The translations under genes and the position numbers were made by a program. DNA of 64,000 nt from Actinobacillus indolicus (GTDB taxonomy: Bacteria; Pseudomonadota; Gammaproteobacteria; Enterobacterales; Pasteurellaceae), in the NCBI RefSeq assembly GCF_004519515.1, contig NZ_CP038145.1:2150001-2214000 (forward strand), in the 5' to 3' direction. Positions 9,622-18,633 of this stretch are shown here, in pieces (position 1 is the stretch's first letter; every line of letters starts with the position of its first letter). The notes under the pieces are model-generated. The model saw nothing but the letters and a program-made list of their open reading frames with translations. It had not been told where the DNA came from and did no database searches.

Positions 9622-10632
9622 TTATTGATTAAGATCACGCACAGAACTACGGATAACAAGTTCAGGATAAAACTCAAGTACCCTTGGTGCATGGACTTTT
9701 TCTTCACTTTGGATTCGCTCTAACAATACATCAATCGCCATTTGACCTAAGCGTGTTTTTGATTGATGTACAGTAGTCAATGGTGGGGCATAAAAACGAG
9801 AGCTATGAATGTTATCATAACCGATTACCGAAATATCTTGCGGGACAGAGAGTCCTTTTTCAGTAATCGCTGAAATCACACCTAATGCCATCGCATCACA
9901 GCCACAAATAACAGCAGTAGGTAACTTATCTTGTTTTAATAAGTTATTCATACATTCATAACCGCCTTCAGGCTGAAAGTCTGTTTCAAAAATCCATTCT
10001 TTTCGAATCAACAGCCCAGCTTCTGTCATGGCTTTTACAAAGCCCTCATAGCGTGCTTTTGCTGTGGTTTTGTAAAGATATCCTGCAATAATAGCAATAT
10101 CTCTATGCCCTTTTTCAATTAGGTGACGAGTAGCCATATAACCACCATCAAAGCTGTGATCTAAAATACGATCACTTTTATCGTCATTCGGCCCCCAATC
10201 CATGACAACCATTGGTACATTGATACCATTAAAGAGTGCAAGAGAATTTTCTGTGTATTCAGAACACATCACTAAAATGCCATCAACACGTTTTTTGATT
10301 AACATATCAAGATGGTTTTGCACTTTTTCGGCTTCATTTTGAGTATTACATAAAAATAACGAGTAGCCCTGACGATAACAATATTCTTCTACGGCTAGGA
10401 CAATTTCAGCAAAGTAAGGCGCTTCACTAGTCGTAATGATCATTCCGATCGATTTGGTTGTGTTGACTTTTAAACTACGTGCTACTGCACTTGGAGAGTA
10501 GTTTAATTCAGAAACGGCATCCCATACCGCTTTTGCAGTATCTTCTGCGACAAAACGAGTTTTATTGATAACATGAGAAACGGTTGTCGTAGAAACACCT
10601 GCTAATTTGGCAACATCTTTAATCGTAGCCAT
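9622..10632 (-). CDS. purR: Purine repressor PurR (LacI family)
   Basis: 336 residues. The N-terminal LacI-type helix-turn-helix ([20 protein letters not shown]) is followed by the hinge helix ([18 protein letters not shown]) and a periplasmic-binding-protein-like effector domain. The sequence matches PurR closely at both ends. PurR binds hypoxanthine or guanine and represses purine and one-carbon genes. A matching operator lies in front of glyA in this same window (15978-15993). GAGGAAG precedes the ATG at 10632. A TATAAT lies on the minus strand just upstream, around 10660. It is first in a two-gene unit with dedA. Confidence 0.95.
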   Translation of the reverse strand: MATIKDVAKLAGVSTTTVSHVINKTRFVAEDTAKAVWDAVSELNYSPSAVARSLKVNTTKSIGMIITTSEAPYFAEIVLAVEEYCYRQGYSLFLCNTQNEAEKVQNHLDMLIKKRVDGILVMCSEYTENSLALFNGINVPMVVMDWGPNDDKSDRILDHSFDGGYMATRHLIEKGHRDIAIIAGYLYKTTAKARYEGFVKAMTEAGLLIRKEWIFETDFQPEGGYECMNNLLKQDKLPTAVICGCDAMALGVISAITEKGLSVPQDISVIGYDNIHSSRFYAPPLTTVHQSKTRLGQMAIDVLLERIQSEEKVHAPRVLEFYPELVIRSSVRDLNQ

Positions 10633-10771
10633 TTTTCTTCCTCGTGATAAAAAAAATTACGCCATTATAGCGAAAAATTTGCAAAACTTTTAAATAAAAT
10701 AACCGCTTGCATTGCATTTTTAGCAAATAGTTTTAGAATAACCAGACTTATTTTATTTTAGGAGCAGAAAA

Positions 10772-10852
10772 ATGGGTACTTTTGGCTATGCAATGATGAC
10801 AGTAGTTGGGGCTTTAGGAATGATTGTGCTTTTTGCCTACAACATCTTTTAA
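10772..10852 (+). CDS. 26-residue hydrophobic membrane peptide (YnhF-like position)
   Basis: ATG at 10772 with an AGGAG ribosome site 7-8 nt upstream, stop at 10850-10852. The peptide starts MGTFGYAMMTVVGALGMIV and ends LFAYNIF: a single transmembrane helix with almost no charge. It is divergent from purR. In E. coli the tiny membrane protein gene ynhF also neighbours purR, so a YnhF-family assignment is plausible from size, hydrophobicity and synteny, although residue-level similarity cannot be tested here. The strong ribosome site and helix-like composition argue that it is translated. Function is unknown. Confidence 0.7.
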   Translation: MGTFGYAMMTVVGALGMIVLFAYNIF

Positions 10853-10919
10853 TTAGTTTCTATTTTGTATAATGGTGAGCTAGGTAACTAACTCACCATT
10901 TTTATTTATGGGATAAGCT

Positions 10920-12920
10920 ATGTCAAAAATTACCTTTGCTTCTTTAAATTTTAATCAATCCAATACCCCTGTTTCAGCACAGTTTGATGATATTTATTTT
11001 TCTACGCAAGATGGGCTGGCGGAGAGCCATTATGTCTTTCAAGAGGGTAATCAACTTTGGGAAAAATGGCAACGACACACTCGCTCTTCCTTTGTGATTG
11101 CCGAAACAGGCTTTGGGACAGGGCTGAATTTTTTTGCTGTGGCAGAAAAGTTTAATGCATTTTTAGCGGAATATCCGACTTCACCACTTAAACGGCTCTA
11201 TTTTATCTCTTTTGAAAAATTTCCGATAAAAGCCGAACAATTACAGCAAATTCACCAACATTATCCGCAATTTGCAGATTTTTCAATGAAACTTATCGCT
11301 TGTTGGCAGCCTAGACAGGTTGGGTGTCAGCGTTACCATTTTGAACAGATTTACCTTGATATTTGGTTTGGCGACCTATTAGAGAATTTGCCACAACTGG
11401 GCGACTATTATAACAACCTGATCGATTGCTGGTTTTTAGATGGCTTTTCGCCCGACAAAAACCCTGAAATGTGGAACGAAAGCCTTTATCAGCAAATGTT
11501 CCGCCTAACACAAGCGGGCGGATCTTTTGCGACTTTTACCGCATCAAGCAATGTCCGCCGTGGTTTGCAAGCGGTCAGTTTTGAGGTGAAAAAACGCAAA
11601 GGTTTCAGCAAAAAACGTGAAATGCTTTGGGGCGAGAAGCCTGACAATCAAACGGAAAACCGCATTCGCTTTCCTTATTTTTATCAATCTAACCAAACAG
11701 AGAGCGATGATGTGGCGATTGTCGGTGGCGGTATTGCAAGCCTTGCTGTTGCCTTGTCTTTGCTGGAACGGGGTAAACAGGTCACGCTTTATTGTAAAGA
11801 TGAACAGCTGGCAAAAAATGCGTCTGGCAATTTACAGGGGGCGATTTACCCACAACTCAGCGACGATGATGAACGCAATGTCCGTTTTTATGTGCATAGT
11901 TTCGATTATGCGTTGCAACGTTTTAAGCAGTTGGCTCAAGCGGTCACATTTGAACACGATTTTTCAGGGGTGGCGTTGTATGCTTATAACGATAAGACCG
12001 CACACAAACTGCAAAAAATGGCGGAGCAAGGTTGGGATAGCGAACTTTATCAACTCTGCTCAGCTCAAGATTTGAGCGAAAAAATGGGCTTAGCGGTGCA
12101 AAATGGCGGTGCTTTTATTGCTCAGGGCGGTTGGCTTTCGCCTGTGCAGTTTGTGCAAAATGCCTTTGCTTTATTGCAACAACGAGGCTTGAAGGTGGTG
12201 TTAAATCATCAGGTGGAAAATCCTGTGTGGCTTGCAGGAAAATGGCAATGGCAACATCAAGAGCAAACCTTCGCCCATCAAACCTTAGTGTTGGCAAACG
12301 GGCATTTATTAACCGATTTTGCTCAGAGCCACGGCATTCCCCTTTATCCCGTACGAGGACAAGTCAGCCAAATCCCAACGACAGAAGCCTTGTCGAAGTT
12401 AAAATGCGTGGTTTGTTATGATGGCTATTTAACGCCGATCTCAGCTCAACAGACCCATTGTATCGGAGCAAGCCATTTAAGAGATAATGCCGATGAACAG
12501 TTCAGTTTAGTGGAACACGAGCAAAACATTGCAAAACTTCAGCAAAATCTGACCGCTTGTGAATGGACGCAACAGCTTGATTTTTCTGGAAATCTTGCCA
12601 AAGTCGGCATTCGGGCAGCATTTCGAGATCGTGTGCCGATGGTGGGGGCTGTGCCGGATTTTGAAGCACAAAAAACGCAATATGCTAACTTATATAATCA
12701 ACTTCGCCGTCGAGAGCCGATTGAAACTGCCAACTGCTATCCAAATCTCTATTTAGTCGCAGGGCTTGGCTCACGAGGTTTAACCACCGCTTTTTTATTG
12801 GGCGAACTGTTAGCGAGCCAAATTTGTGGTGAACCGCTTCCCCTTAGCCAAGATATTTTGCAAGGGTTAAGCACAAATCGAACGTGGATACGGAACTTAT
12901 TGAAGGGAAGAACGGTATAA
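10920..12920 (+). CDS. mnmC: Bifunctional tRNA mnm5s2U34 biosynthesis enzyme MnmC (methyltransferase plus FAD oxidoreductase)
   Basis: 666 residues, the normal length of the fused enzyme. The N-terminal half (about 1-245) is the SAM-dependent MnmD methyltransferase, with AETGFGTGLNFFAV and WFLDGFSPDKNPEMW. The C-terminal half (about 265-660) is a DAO-type flavoprotein starting with the dinucleotide fold VAIVGGGIASLAVALSLLE. The oxidoreductase removes the carboxymethyl group from cmnm5s2U34 and the methyltransferase adds the final methyl, in the wobble base of several tRNAs. At least four uptake-signal cores lie within the gene (near 11511, 11566, 11937, 12551). It converges on mltA with a shared terminator. 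Confidence 0.95.
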   Translation: MSKITFASLNFNQSNTPVSAQFDDIYFSTQDGLAESHYVFQEGNQLWEKWQRHTRSSFVIAETGFGTGLNFFAVAEKFNAFLAEYPTSPLKRLYFISFEKFPIKAEQLQQIHQHYPQFADFSMKLIACWQPRQVGCQRYHFEQIYLDIWFGDLLENLPQLGDYYNNLIDCWFLDGFSPDKNPEMWNESLYQQMFRLTQAGGSFATFTASSNVRRGLQAVSFEVKKRKGFSKKREMLWGEKPDNQTENRIRFPYFYQSNQTESDDVAIVGGGIASLAVALSLLERGKQVTLYCKDEQLAKNASGNLQGAIYPQLSDDDERNVRFYVHSFDYALQRFKQLAQAVTFEHDFSGVALYAYNDKTAHKLQKMAEQGWDSELYQLCSAQDLSEKMGLAVQNGGAFIAQGGWLSPVQFVQNAFALLQQRGLKVVLNHQVENPVWLAGKWQWQHQEQTFAHQTLVLANGHLLTDFAQSHGIPLYPVRGQVSQIPTTEALSKLKCVVCYDGYLTPISAQQTHCIGASHLRDNADEQFSLVEHEQNIAKLQQNLTACEWTQQLDFSGNLAKVGIRAAFRDRVPMVGAVPDFEAQKTQYANLYNQLRRREPIETANCYPNLYLVAGLGSRGLTTAFLLGELLASQICGEPLPLSQDILQGLSTNRTWIRNLLKGRTV

Positions 12921-12946
12921 AAAATCCCCGCAACTGCGGGGATCTT
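12921..12946 (-). terminator. Terminator between convergent mnmC and mltA
   Basis: The stem ATCCCCGC / GCGGGGAT with loop AACT (12924-12943) is followed on the minus strand by a T run that serves mltA. It lies immediately after the mnmC stop and probably also limits mnmC transcription. Confidence 0.87.
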
Positions 12947-12952
12947 CATCAA

Positions 12953-14056
12953 TTAGTTGAGTACCCAAACACGTCCGTAATGTTTCATATGTCCTGCTTG
13001 GTGACCTGCTTTATCGCCAATACCTTGGTAAAGGTCAAAGTGTTGTCCTTTTACCGCACCGCCGACATCAAGAGCAACCATTAAACGTAATTCGTGACGA
13101 CCCGTCCAGTTTCCATTACTATCAATTAATGGCATTTCCACTAAAAGCGTACTTCCCGTCGGTACAATACGTTTATCTGATGCAACAGAAGCAAGAGCAA
13201 CTAAAGGCACGCCCGCAGATCCTTTCACATCTAAGGTTGGATCATGGCGGAAGTAAACGAAAGAGCGGTTGCGTTCAAGTAGTGATTGTAAACGGTGTGG
13301 GTTTTTCGCACCCCATTCACGAATGGCTTGCACAGACATTTTCTCTTTCGGGATCTCACCGTCTTCTACTAATAAACGTCCAACACTGGTGTAGCTATAT
13401 CCGTTTTTATCACCATAGGCAAAATGACGTAAATTGCCACCGCCAATATCAACAAAGCCACTCCCTTGTACTTCCATTAAGAAGTTTTCTAACATGGAAT
13501 TGGTATAAGCCAACTCTAAACCTTGTCCTGCTAATGCACCACGGTAAATTTCTGCACGATCATATTTTTTATTACCATTTGGAATTGCGTAAAGTGGATG
13601 ACGGAATTCCCCTTGTGGCGTCATACGTGCTTGAATAACAGGAATGTAATATCCAGTCATCAATACGTTCTGATAGCCATCTTCACCACGCATTTGACGG
13701 GCATTAATCCCATAGCGAGCTAAATCATTCACATTTCCGCCGTTAGCTAACCACGCAGAGAGTTTTCCATAAGTCCCTGCATAGCGATTCATTAAACCTG
13801 TTGAATAAGCACGAACATTAGAAACTTGTTGTAAGAAATCACGTTGATTAACCACTTTGCCATTCGCAGCGACACGTGGTGTGCTGATAAATTGCATATT
13901 GTAAGGGATAAATTGACGGTCTTTAAAAACGGCACCCAGTTTGGCCGTGTCAGGGTTATAGCCAGTTGTTTTTTTCGTTGTGGTAGTTGAACAGCTTGCT
14001 ACAAGTACCGCAATACCAGTCAACAGTGCAATTTTTTTATATGCTTTCCAAGACAT
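12953..14056 (-). CDS. mltA: Membrane-bound lytic murein transglycosylase A
   Basis: About 367 residues. The start is placed at the ATG at 14056, with an AGGA ribosome site upstream; the frame extends further back without a better site. It begins MSWKAYKK and has a lipobox LVASC, so it is an outer-membrane lipoprotein. The MltA/3D-domain core includes GYYIPVIQARMTPQGEFRHPLY, the C-terminal double-psi barrel VPTGSTLLVEMPLID and LMVALDVGGAVKGQHFDLYQG, whose DVGGAVKG-x2-D motif carries the catalytic aspartate. It cleaves the MurNAc-GlcNAc bond to form anhydromuropeptides. Confidence 0.95.
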   Translation of the reverse strand: MSWKAYKKIALLTGIAVLVASCSTTTTKKTTGYNPDTAKLGAVFKDRQFIPYNMQFISTPRVAANGKVVNQRDFLQQVSNVRAYSTGLMNRYAGTYGKLSAWLANGGNVNDLARYGINARQMRGEDGYQNVLMTGYYIPVIQARMTPQGEFRHPLYAIPNGNKKYDRAEIYRGALAGQGLELAYTNSMLENFLMEVQGSGFVDIGGGNLRHFAYGDKNGYSYTSVGRLLVEDGEIPKEKMSVQAIREWGAKNPHRLQSLLERNRSFVYFRHDPTLDVKGSAGVPLVALASVASDKRIVPTGSTLLVEMPLIDSNGNWTGRHELRLMVALDVGGAVKGQHFDLYQGIGDKAGHQAGHMKHYGRVWVLN

Positions 14057-14226
14057 AAGAGAGTTCCTATTAAATTTAAGGGCTGGTTTGAAGTTGCGTA
14101 GATTATCAAAAAATGTTGAAAAGTAATAGTACAAAATAAGCGATTGTTACATAAACAACATTCGCTTTTTTTATATGCTTTTTGCATGTTATTAAGGCAA
14201 ACAAATAACTAAAAGGAATTTAAAGA

Positions 14227-14254
14227 TTGCTTTTATTCGGTAAGATTGTATTAT
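14227..14254 (+). promoter_or_regulatory. Stable-RNA promoter of the initiator tRNA
   Basis: TTGCTT (14227-14232), a 16-nt spacer and TATTAT (14249-14254) are followed by the G+C discriminator AGCGCC. GC-rich discriminators are typical of stringently controlled tRNA and rRNA promoters. Confidence 0.65.
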
Positions 14255-14266
14255 AGCGCCATCAGA

Positions 14267-14343
<77 letters not shown>

Positions 14344-14363
14344 ATTTCCTTTCAAATAGTTTC

Positions 14364-14642
14364 TCAATAATTCTGCATATACCAATAGAAAATCGGTAAC
14401 CCAATCACCCATATCAATGTAGATAAAATCACTGTAACATGAAATTGCCAATGTTTAGTTTTGTGGCGAGCATATTTCATGACAAGATAAGTGCCAATAA
14501 AACCACCACAAAAGCAGAGAAAGAGTAGATTAGACTCAGGTTCTCTCCATGCTTTTTGAATCGCTTTTTGTTTATCTTTATACATTAAATATGCACTCAG
14601 CAAGTTAATGAAAATGAGATAAATAAGTAGATAAATCAGCAT
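14364..14642 (-). CDS. Small DUF1294 membrane protein
   Basis: 92 residues with three hydrophobic segments at about 1-20, 40-60 and 70-88. The central MYKDKQKAIQKAWREPES and the GGFIGTYLVMKYARHKTKH block are characteristic of the DUF1294 family. Family members are inner-membrane proteins of unknown function, sometimes fused to cold-shock domains; this one has no fusion. It lies downstream of glyA but a strong terminator separates them, so it has its own promoter or depends on readthrough. Confidence 0.85.
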   Translation of the reverse strand: MLIYLLIYLIFINLLSAYLMYKDKQKAIQKAWREPESNLLFLCFCGGFIGTYLVMKYARHKTKHWQFHVTVILSTLIWVIGLPIFYWYMQNY

Positions 14643-14658
14643 ATTCTTTCCAAAAATA

Positions 14659-14680
14659 AAACCCCGAAAGCTCGGGGTTT
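14659..14680 (-). terminator. Terminator after glyA
   Basis: Stem AAACCCCGA / TCGGGGTTT with a 4-nt loop; the minus strand continues into a T-rich stretch. It separates glyA from the DUF1294 gene. Confidence 0.88.
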
Positions 14681-14700
14681 GCCATATAAATAAGTCTAGA

Positions 14701-15963
14701 TTATGGGTAAACTGGTAAACGTTTACAAATATCTAATACTTTCGCTTTCGTTGCTTCGATAACAGCTTCTTCGTTTTCTTTGCCGATGCTGTCTAACACA
14801 TCACACATCCAGCCTGCAAGCTCTTTGACTTCTGCTTCTTTAAAGCCACGACGAGTTACTGCTGGCGTACCTACACGGATACCTGATGTGATAAATGGTT
14901 TTTGTGGATCGTTCGGTACTGCGTTTTTGTTTACAGTAATATTTGCTTTACCTAACGCAGCATCTGCCGCTTTACCCGTTAAACCGTGGCTGACTAAATC
15001 AACTAAGAATAAGTGGTTTTCTGTACCATTTGAAACAACGTTGTAACCACGTTGTTTGAATACTTCCACCATTGCTTTTGCATTTTTAACTACTTGTTGT
15101 TGGTAAACCTTATATTCAGGTTCTAATGCTTCTTTAAAGCAAACCGCTTTAGCTGCAATAATGTGAACTAATGGACCACCTTGTTCACGTGGGAACACCG
15201 CACTTTGTAGTTTCTTATAGATTTCTTCGTCTTTCGCGTTGGAAAGAATTAAACCACCACGTGGACCTGCTAATGTTTTGTGGGTTGTGGTAGTTACAAC
15301 GTGTGCGTGTGGGAGTGGGCTTGGGTAAACACCTGCTGCAATTAAGCCTGCAACGTGAGCCATATCGACGAATAAATAAGCACCAACTTCATCTGCGATT
15401 TCACGCATTTTTGCCCAGTCAACGATTTGAGAGTAAGCAGAGAAACCGCCAACAATCATTTTTGGTTTTACTTCATGCGCTTGTTTACGAAGGGCATCGT
15501 AGTCGATAACCCCTTCAGCGGTGATGCCGTATTGTTCTGCATGGTAAACTTTTCCTGAGAAACTAACTGAAGCACCGTGAGTTAAGTGACCACCGTGTGC
15601 AAGGCTCATACCTAAAATAGTATCGCCTGGTGTCAATAATGCGCCATAAACGGCCGCATTTGCTTGAGAACCTGAGTGTGGTTGCACGTTTGCGTAGTCT
15701 GCACCAAATAATTCTTTTGCACGATCGATCGCTAATTGCTCGACGATATCAGCATATTCACAACCGCCATAATAACGTTTACCCGGATAACCTTCCGCAT
15801 ATTTGTTAGTAAATTGTGAGCCTTGAGCTTGCATCACTCGTGGGCTTGCATAGTTTTCTGAAGCAATAAGCTCAATGTGCTCTTCTTGACGGCGGTTTTC
15901 GTCTTGAATTGCTTGCCATAATACAGGATCGTAATCTGCGATATTCATATCACGTCTTAACAT
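14701..15963 (-). CDS. glyA: Serine hydroxymethyltransferase
   Basis: 420 residues, standard length. The PLP lysine lies in [16 protein letters not shown], and other family blocks are [30 protein letters not shown] and [16 protein letters not shown]. The enzyme interconverts serine and glycine with tetrahydrofolate, feeding one-carbon units to purine and methionine synthesis. The first ATG at 15963 has an AGGAGA at the right spacing. A PurR operator lies 15-30 bp upstream of the start, consistent with glyA belonging to the purine regulon, as in E. coli. Confidence 0.97.
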   Translation of the reverse strand: MLRRDMNIADYDPVLWQAIQDENRRQEEHIELIASENYASPRVMQAQGSQFTNKYAEGYPGKRYYGGCEYADIVEQLAIDRAKELFGADYANVQPHSGSQANAAVYGALLTPGDTILGMSLAHGGHLTHGASVSFSGKVYHAEQYGITAEGVIDYDALRKQAHEVKPKMIVGGFSAYSQIVDWAKMREIADEVGAYLFVDMAHVAGLIAAGVYPSPLPHAHVVTTTTHKTLAGPRGGLILSNAKDEEIYKKLQSAVFPREQGGPLVHIIAAKAVCFKEALEPEYKVYQQQVVKNAKAMVEVFKQRGYNVVSNGTENHLFLVDLVSHGLTGKAADAALGKANITVNKNAVPNDPQKPFITSGIRVGTPAVTRRGFKEAEVKELAGWMCDVLDSIGKENEEAVIEATKAKVLDICKRLPVYP

Positions 15964-15977
15964 CGGTTTCTCCTATT

Positions 15978-15993
15978 AAGTAATCGTTTGCGT
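15978..15993 (-). promoter_or_regulatory. PurR operator in the glyA leader
   Basis: Read on the minus strand the site is ACGCAAACGATTACTT, matching the PurR operator consensus ACGCAAACGTTTTCNT at most positions, including the essential central CG. It lies just upstream of the glyA ribosome site, where bound PurR would block initiation or early elongation. purR is encoded 5 kb away in this window. Confidence 0.85.
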
Positions 15994-16093
15994 AGTTGAT
16001 AGACCAAGCTATTTTACGCAGTTTTTAGTTGTTTAGATAGTGATTTTTTTCGGATTATTGCATTAAAAACTTTAATACACAGAGAGTACATCA

Positions 16094-17119
16094 TTAATTT
16101 GATGATAAATTCCCCAATGTAGCAACCATAACGGCTTTAATGGTATGCATACGGTTTTCCGCTTCATCAAAGACGATGGACGCTTCAGATTCAAAAACAT
16201 CATCTGTCACTTCTAAGCCATTCATACCATATTTCTCTGCAATCTCTTTTCCAACGGTTGTTTGATCGTCATGGAATGCAGGCAAACAGTGTAAGAATTT
16301 AACGTGCGGATTTCCTGTGAGTTTAATTAGCTCCGCATTTACTTGGTAAGGCTTCATCAGATTAATACGTGCTTCCCAAGCGGATTCAGGTTCACCCATT
16401 GAAACCCATACATCCGTATAAACAAAATCTACATCTTTTACACCTTCGGCAACATTTTCGGTACAGGTAATTTTTGCACCAGTTTTTTCTGCTATGTCCG
16501 CAACTTCATCTAATAAACGCTGTTCTGGGAAGAAAGCTTTTGGTGCGACAAGGCGTAAATCAACGCCCATTAATGCTGCGCCTTCAACAAAAGAATTACC
16601 CATATTGTTACGAGCATCACCTAAGTAAGCGAGTTTGATTTGATTAAGGGGTTTATTGGAATGTTCGATCATCGTAAGGAAGTCGGCGAGAATTTGAGTT
16701 GGGTGGAATTCATCGGTTAAACCGTTCCAAACTGGCACGCCAGAATGATTTGCTAAAATTTCAACGAGTTCTTGACCGTAACCACGATATTGAATGCCAT
16801 CGTACATTCTGCCTAAAACGCGCGCAGTATCTTTCATGGATTCTTTATGCCCAATTTGAGAACCGCTTGGACCAATATAGCTCACATTCGCCCCTTGATC
16901 GAAAGCCGCAACTTCAAAAGCACAGCGTGTCCGTGTCGAGCTTTTTTCGAAGATCAACGCAATATTTTTGCCTTTCATGGTTGGGACTTCTCTACCTGCT
17001 TTTTTGTCTGCTTTTAATTTTGCAGATAAATCTAGTAGGTATTGAATTTCAGTCGGGGTAAAGTCCATGAGGCGTAAGAAATGGCGATTTTTAAGATTTG
17101 GAGTCGTGTTTGCTGACAT
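16094..17119 (-). CDS. argF: Ornithine carbamoyltransferase
   Basis: 341 residues of the aspartate/ornithine carbamoyltransferase family. The carbamoyl-phosphate loop is [16 protein letters not shown], the ornithine loop HCLPAFHD contains the catalytic cysteine, and HPTQ and DVWVSMGE are also present. It makes citrulline from ornithine and carbamoyl phosphate in the cytosol. It could be the anabolic ArgF or the catabolic ArcB; no arcA or arcC is adjacent and the window carries argC-B-D, so an arginine-biosynthetic role is favoured. It is transcribed alone. No clear ARG box is visible upstream, unlike argC. Confidence 0.92.
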   Translation of the reverse strand: MSANTTPNLKNRHFLRLMDFTPTEIQYLLDLSAKLKADKKAGREVPTMKGKNIALIFEKSSTRTRCAFEVAAFDQGANVSYIGPSGSQIGHKESMKDTARVLGRMYDGIQYRGYGQELVEILANHSGVPVWNGLTDEFHPTQILADFLTMIEHSNKPLNQIKLAYLGDARNNMGNSFVEGAALMGVDLRLVAPKAFFPEQRLLDEVADIAEKTGAKITCTENVAEGVKDVDFVYTDVWVSMGEPESAWEARINLMKPYQVNAELIKLTGNPHVKFLHCLPAFHDDQTTVGKEIAEKYGMNGLEVTDDVFESEASIVFDEAENRMHTIKAVMVATLGNLSSN

Positions 17120-17229
17120 AGTTGTTCCTTATCGTTGAAATAAATGACGGAAAATCTGTGAGATTCTACTCAAAAAGCATGATTTGTGGTATCTTTTTCC
17201 ACAAATTTTCTGTTTAGTAAAAATGTGCT

Positions 17230-17287
17230 ACAAGCGGTGAGATTTTTGGACTTTTTTGCAAAATTTTTGCTTAAAGTGACCGCTTGT
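17230..17287. repeat. Inverted pair of uptake signals in the argF-rhlB divergent promoter region
   Basis: ACAAGCGGT at 17230-17238 and its exact complement ACCGCTTGT at 17279-17287 face each other, with the ATTTTT...TTTTTTGCAAA block between. The arms could pair over 9 bp in RNA. Unlike the other inverted pairs, this one lies between divergent genes, only about 20 bp before the rhlB start, so it cannot be a shared terminator. Confidence 0.85.
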
Positions 17288-17306
17288 CAGCTGAGAGGAG
17301 AACACC

Positions 17307-18536
17307 ATGTCTAAACATCTTACCGAACAACGTTTTATCGACTTTCCGATTCACGACAGCGTGTTAGCCGCTCTTGATAGTAAAGGCTTTGAATTTTGTA
17401 CACCTATTCAGGCAAAAACTTTGCCTTATACTCTTGCAGGGCAAGATATTGCAGGGCAAGCTCAAACGGGAACGGGTAAAACCCTTGCCTTTTTGGTGGC
17501 AACCTTTCACCACTTATTAAGTCATGAAATTCCAACACAGAAAAATCAGCCAAGAGCATTAATCCTTGCACCAACTCGCGAATTAGCTGTTCAGATTGCA
17601 TCGGATGCGTCTATGTTGACACAATATTCAGATTTACGTTTAGCTTTAGCTTATGGCGGTGATGGCTACGATAAACAGTTGCAAGAGATTGAACGTGGTG
17701 TGGATATTCTGATTGGTACAACGGGGCGTGTGATTGATTATGTCAAACAGGGCGTGATTAATTTAGATAAAATTCAAGTGGTGGTATTGGATGAAGCGGA
17801 TCGGATGTTTGATCTTGGTTTTATCAAAGATATCCGTTATTTAATGCGCAAATGTCCAAAACCAGACGAACGTCTAACTATGCTTTTCTCGGCAACGCTT
17901 TCTCACCGTGTACGTGAATTAGCCTTTGAAGATATGCATAATGCGGAATATGTTGAAATTGAACCGTTACAACGTACTGGTCACCGCATTAAAGAAGAGC
18001 TTTTTTATCCATCTAATGAAGACAAAATGGCGCTATTATTGACCTTAATGGAAGAAGAGTGGCCTGATCGTTGTATTGTCTTTGCAAATACCAAACATAA
18101 ATGTGAAGAGATCTGGAGCTATCTCAGCGCCGACGGCCATCGTGTTGGCTTATTGACAGGGGATATTCCACAGAAAAAACGTTTAGCATTATTGGATAGC
18201 TTTACACAAGGTGAATTAGATATTTTAGTCGCAACAGATGTAGCAGCGCGTGGTTTACATATTCCCGATGTGACCCATGTGTTTAACTATGATTTGCCTG
18301 ACGATCGAGAAGATTACGTTCATCGTATTGGACGAACTGGGCGAGCAGGGGAAAGTGGTGTTTCGATCAGCTTTGCTTGTGAACGCTATGCGGTAAACCT
18401 TCCTGCGATTGAAGAATATATTGGACATCCAATTCCGGTGAGCCAATATGATAGTGGTGTGTTACTAGAGCTTCCAAAACCTTCTAAGTCGAGAGGAAAA
18501 ACCACTCAATATTATAAAAAGAATCGCAGACTTTAA
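17307..18536 (+). CDS. rhlB: DEAD-box ATP-dependent RNA helicase RhlB
   Basis: 409 residues. The N-terminus ([16 protein letters not shown]) and the overall sequence fit RhlB best among DEAD-box helicases. The motifs are in order: Q motif (FEFCTPIQA), motif [15 protein letters not shown], motif II DEAD, motif III SAT, and motif [12 protein letters not shown]. RhlB unwinds RNA structure for the RNase E degradosome. The C-terminus is short and basic ([16 protein letters not shown]), lacking the longer arginine/glycine tail of E. coli RhlB. GAGAGGAG precedes the ATG. Confidence 0.93.
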   Translation: MSKHLTEQRFIDFPIHDSVLAALDSKGFEFCTPIQAKTLPYTLAGQDIAGQAQTGTGKTLAFLVATFHHLLSHEIPTQKNQPRALILAPTRELAVQIASDASMLTQYSDLRLALAYGGDGYDKQLQEIERGVDILIGTTGRVIDYVKQGVINLDKIQVVVLDEADRMFDLGFIKDIRYLMRKCPKPDERLTMLFSATLSHRVRELAFEDMHNAEYVEIEPLQRTGHRIKEELFYPSNEDKMALLLTLMEEEWPDRCIVFANTKHKCEEIWSYLSADGHRVGLLTGDIPQKKRLALLDSFTQGELDILVATDVAARGLHIPDVTHVFNYDLPDDREDYVHRIGRTGRAGESGVSISFACERYAVNLPAIEEYIGHPIPVSQYDSGVLLELPKPSKSRGKTTQYYKKNRRL

Positions 18537-18633
18537 TTTTTAGCACAAGATTTTTAATCATTGTAGAGTCTCAATGAGATTCTAAAAGTAAGTTGTAATA
18601 AATTATACGAATTCGTATATTTTGGAGAAATCA

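Noticed and set aside
10640..10690. PurR autoregulatory operator upstream of purR
   Set aside because: TTGCAAATTTTTCGCT on the minus strand matches the consensus at too few positions and lacks the central CG.
17120..17160. ARG box upstream of argF
   Set aside because: TTGAAATAAATGAC resembles half of a box but the second half and the paired box are missing.
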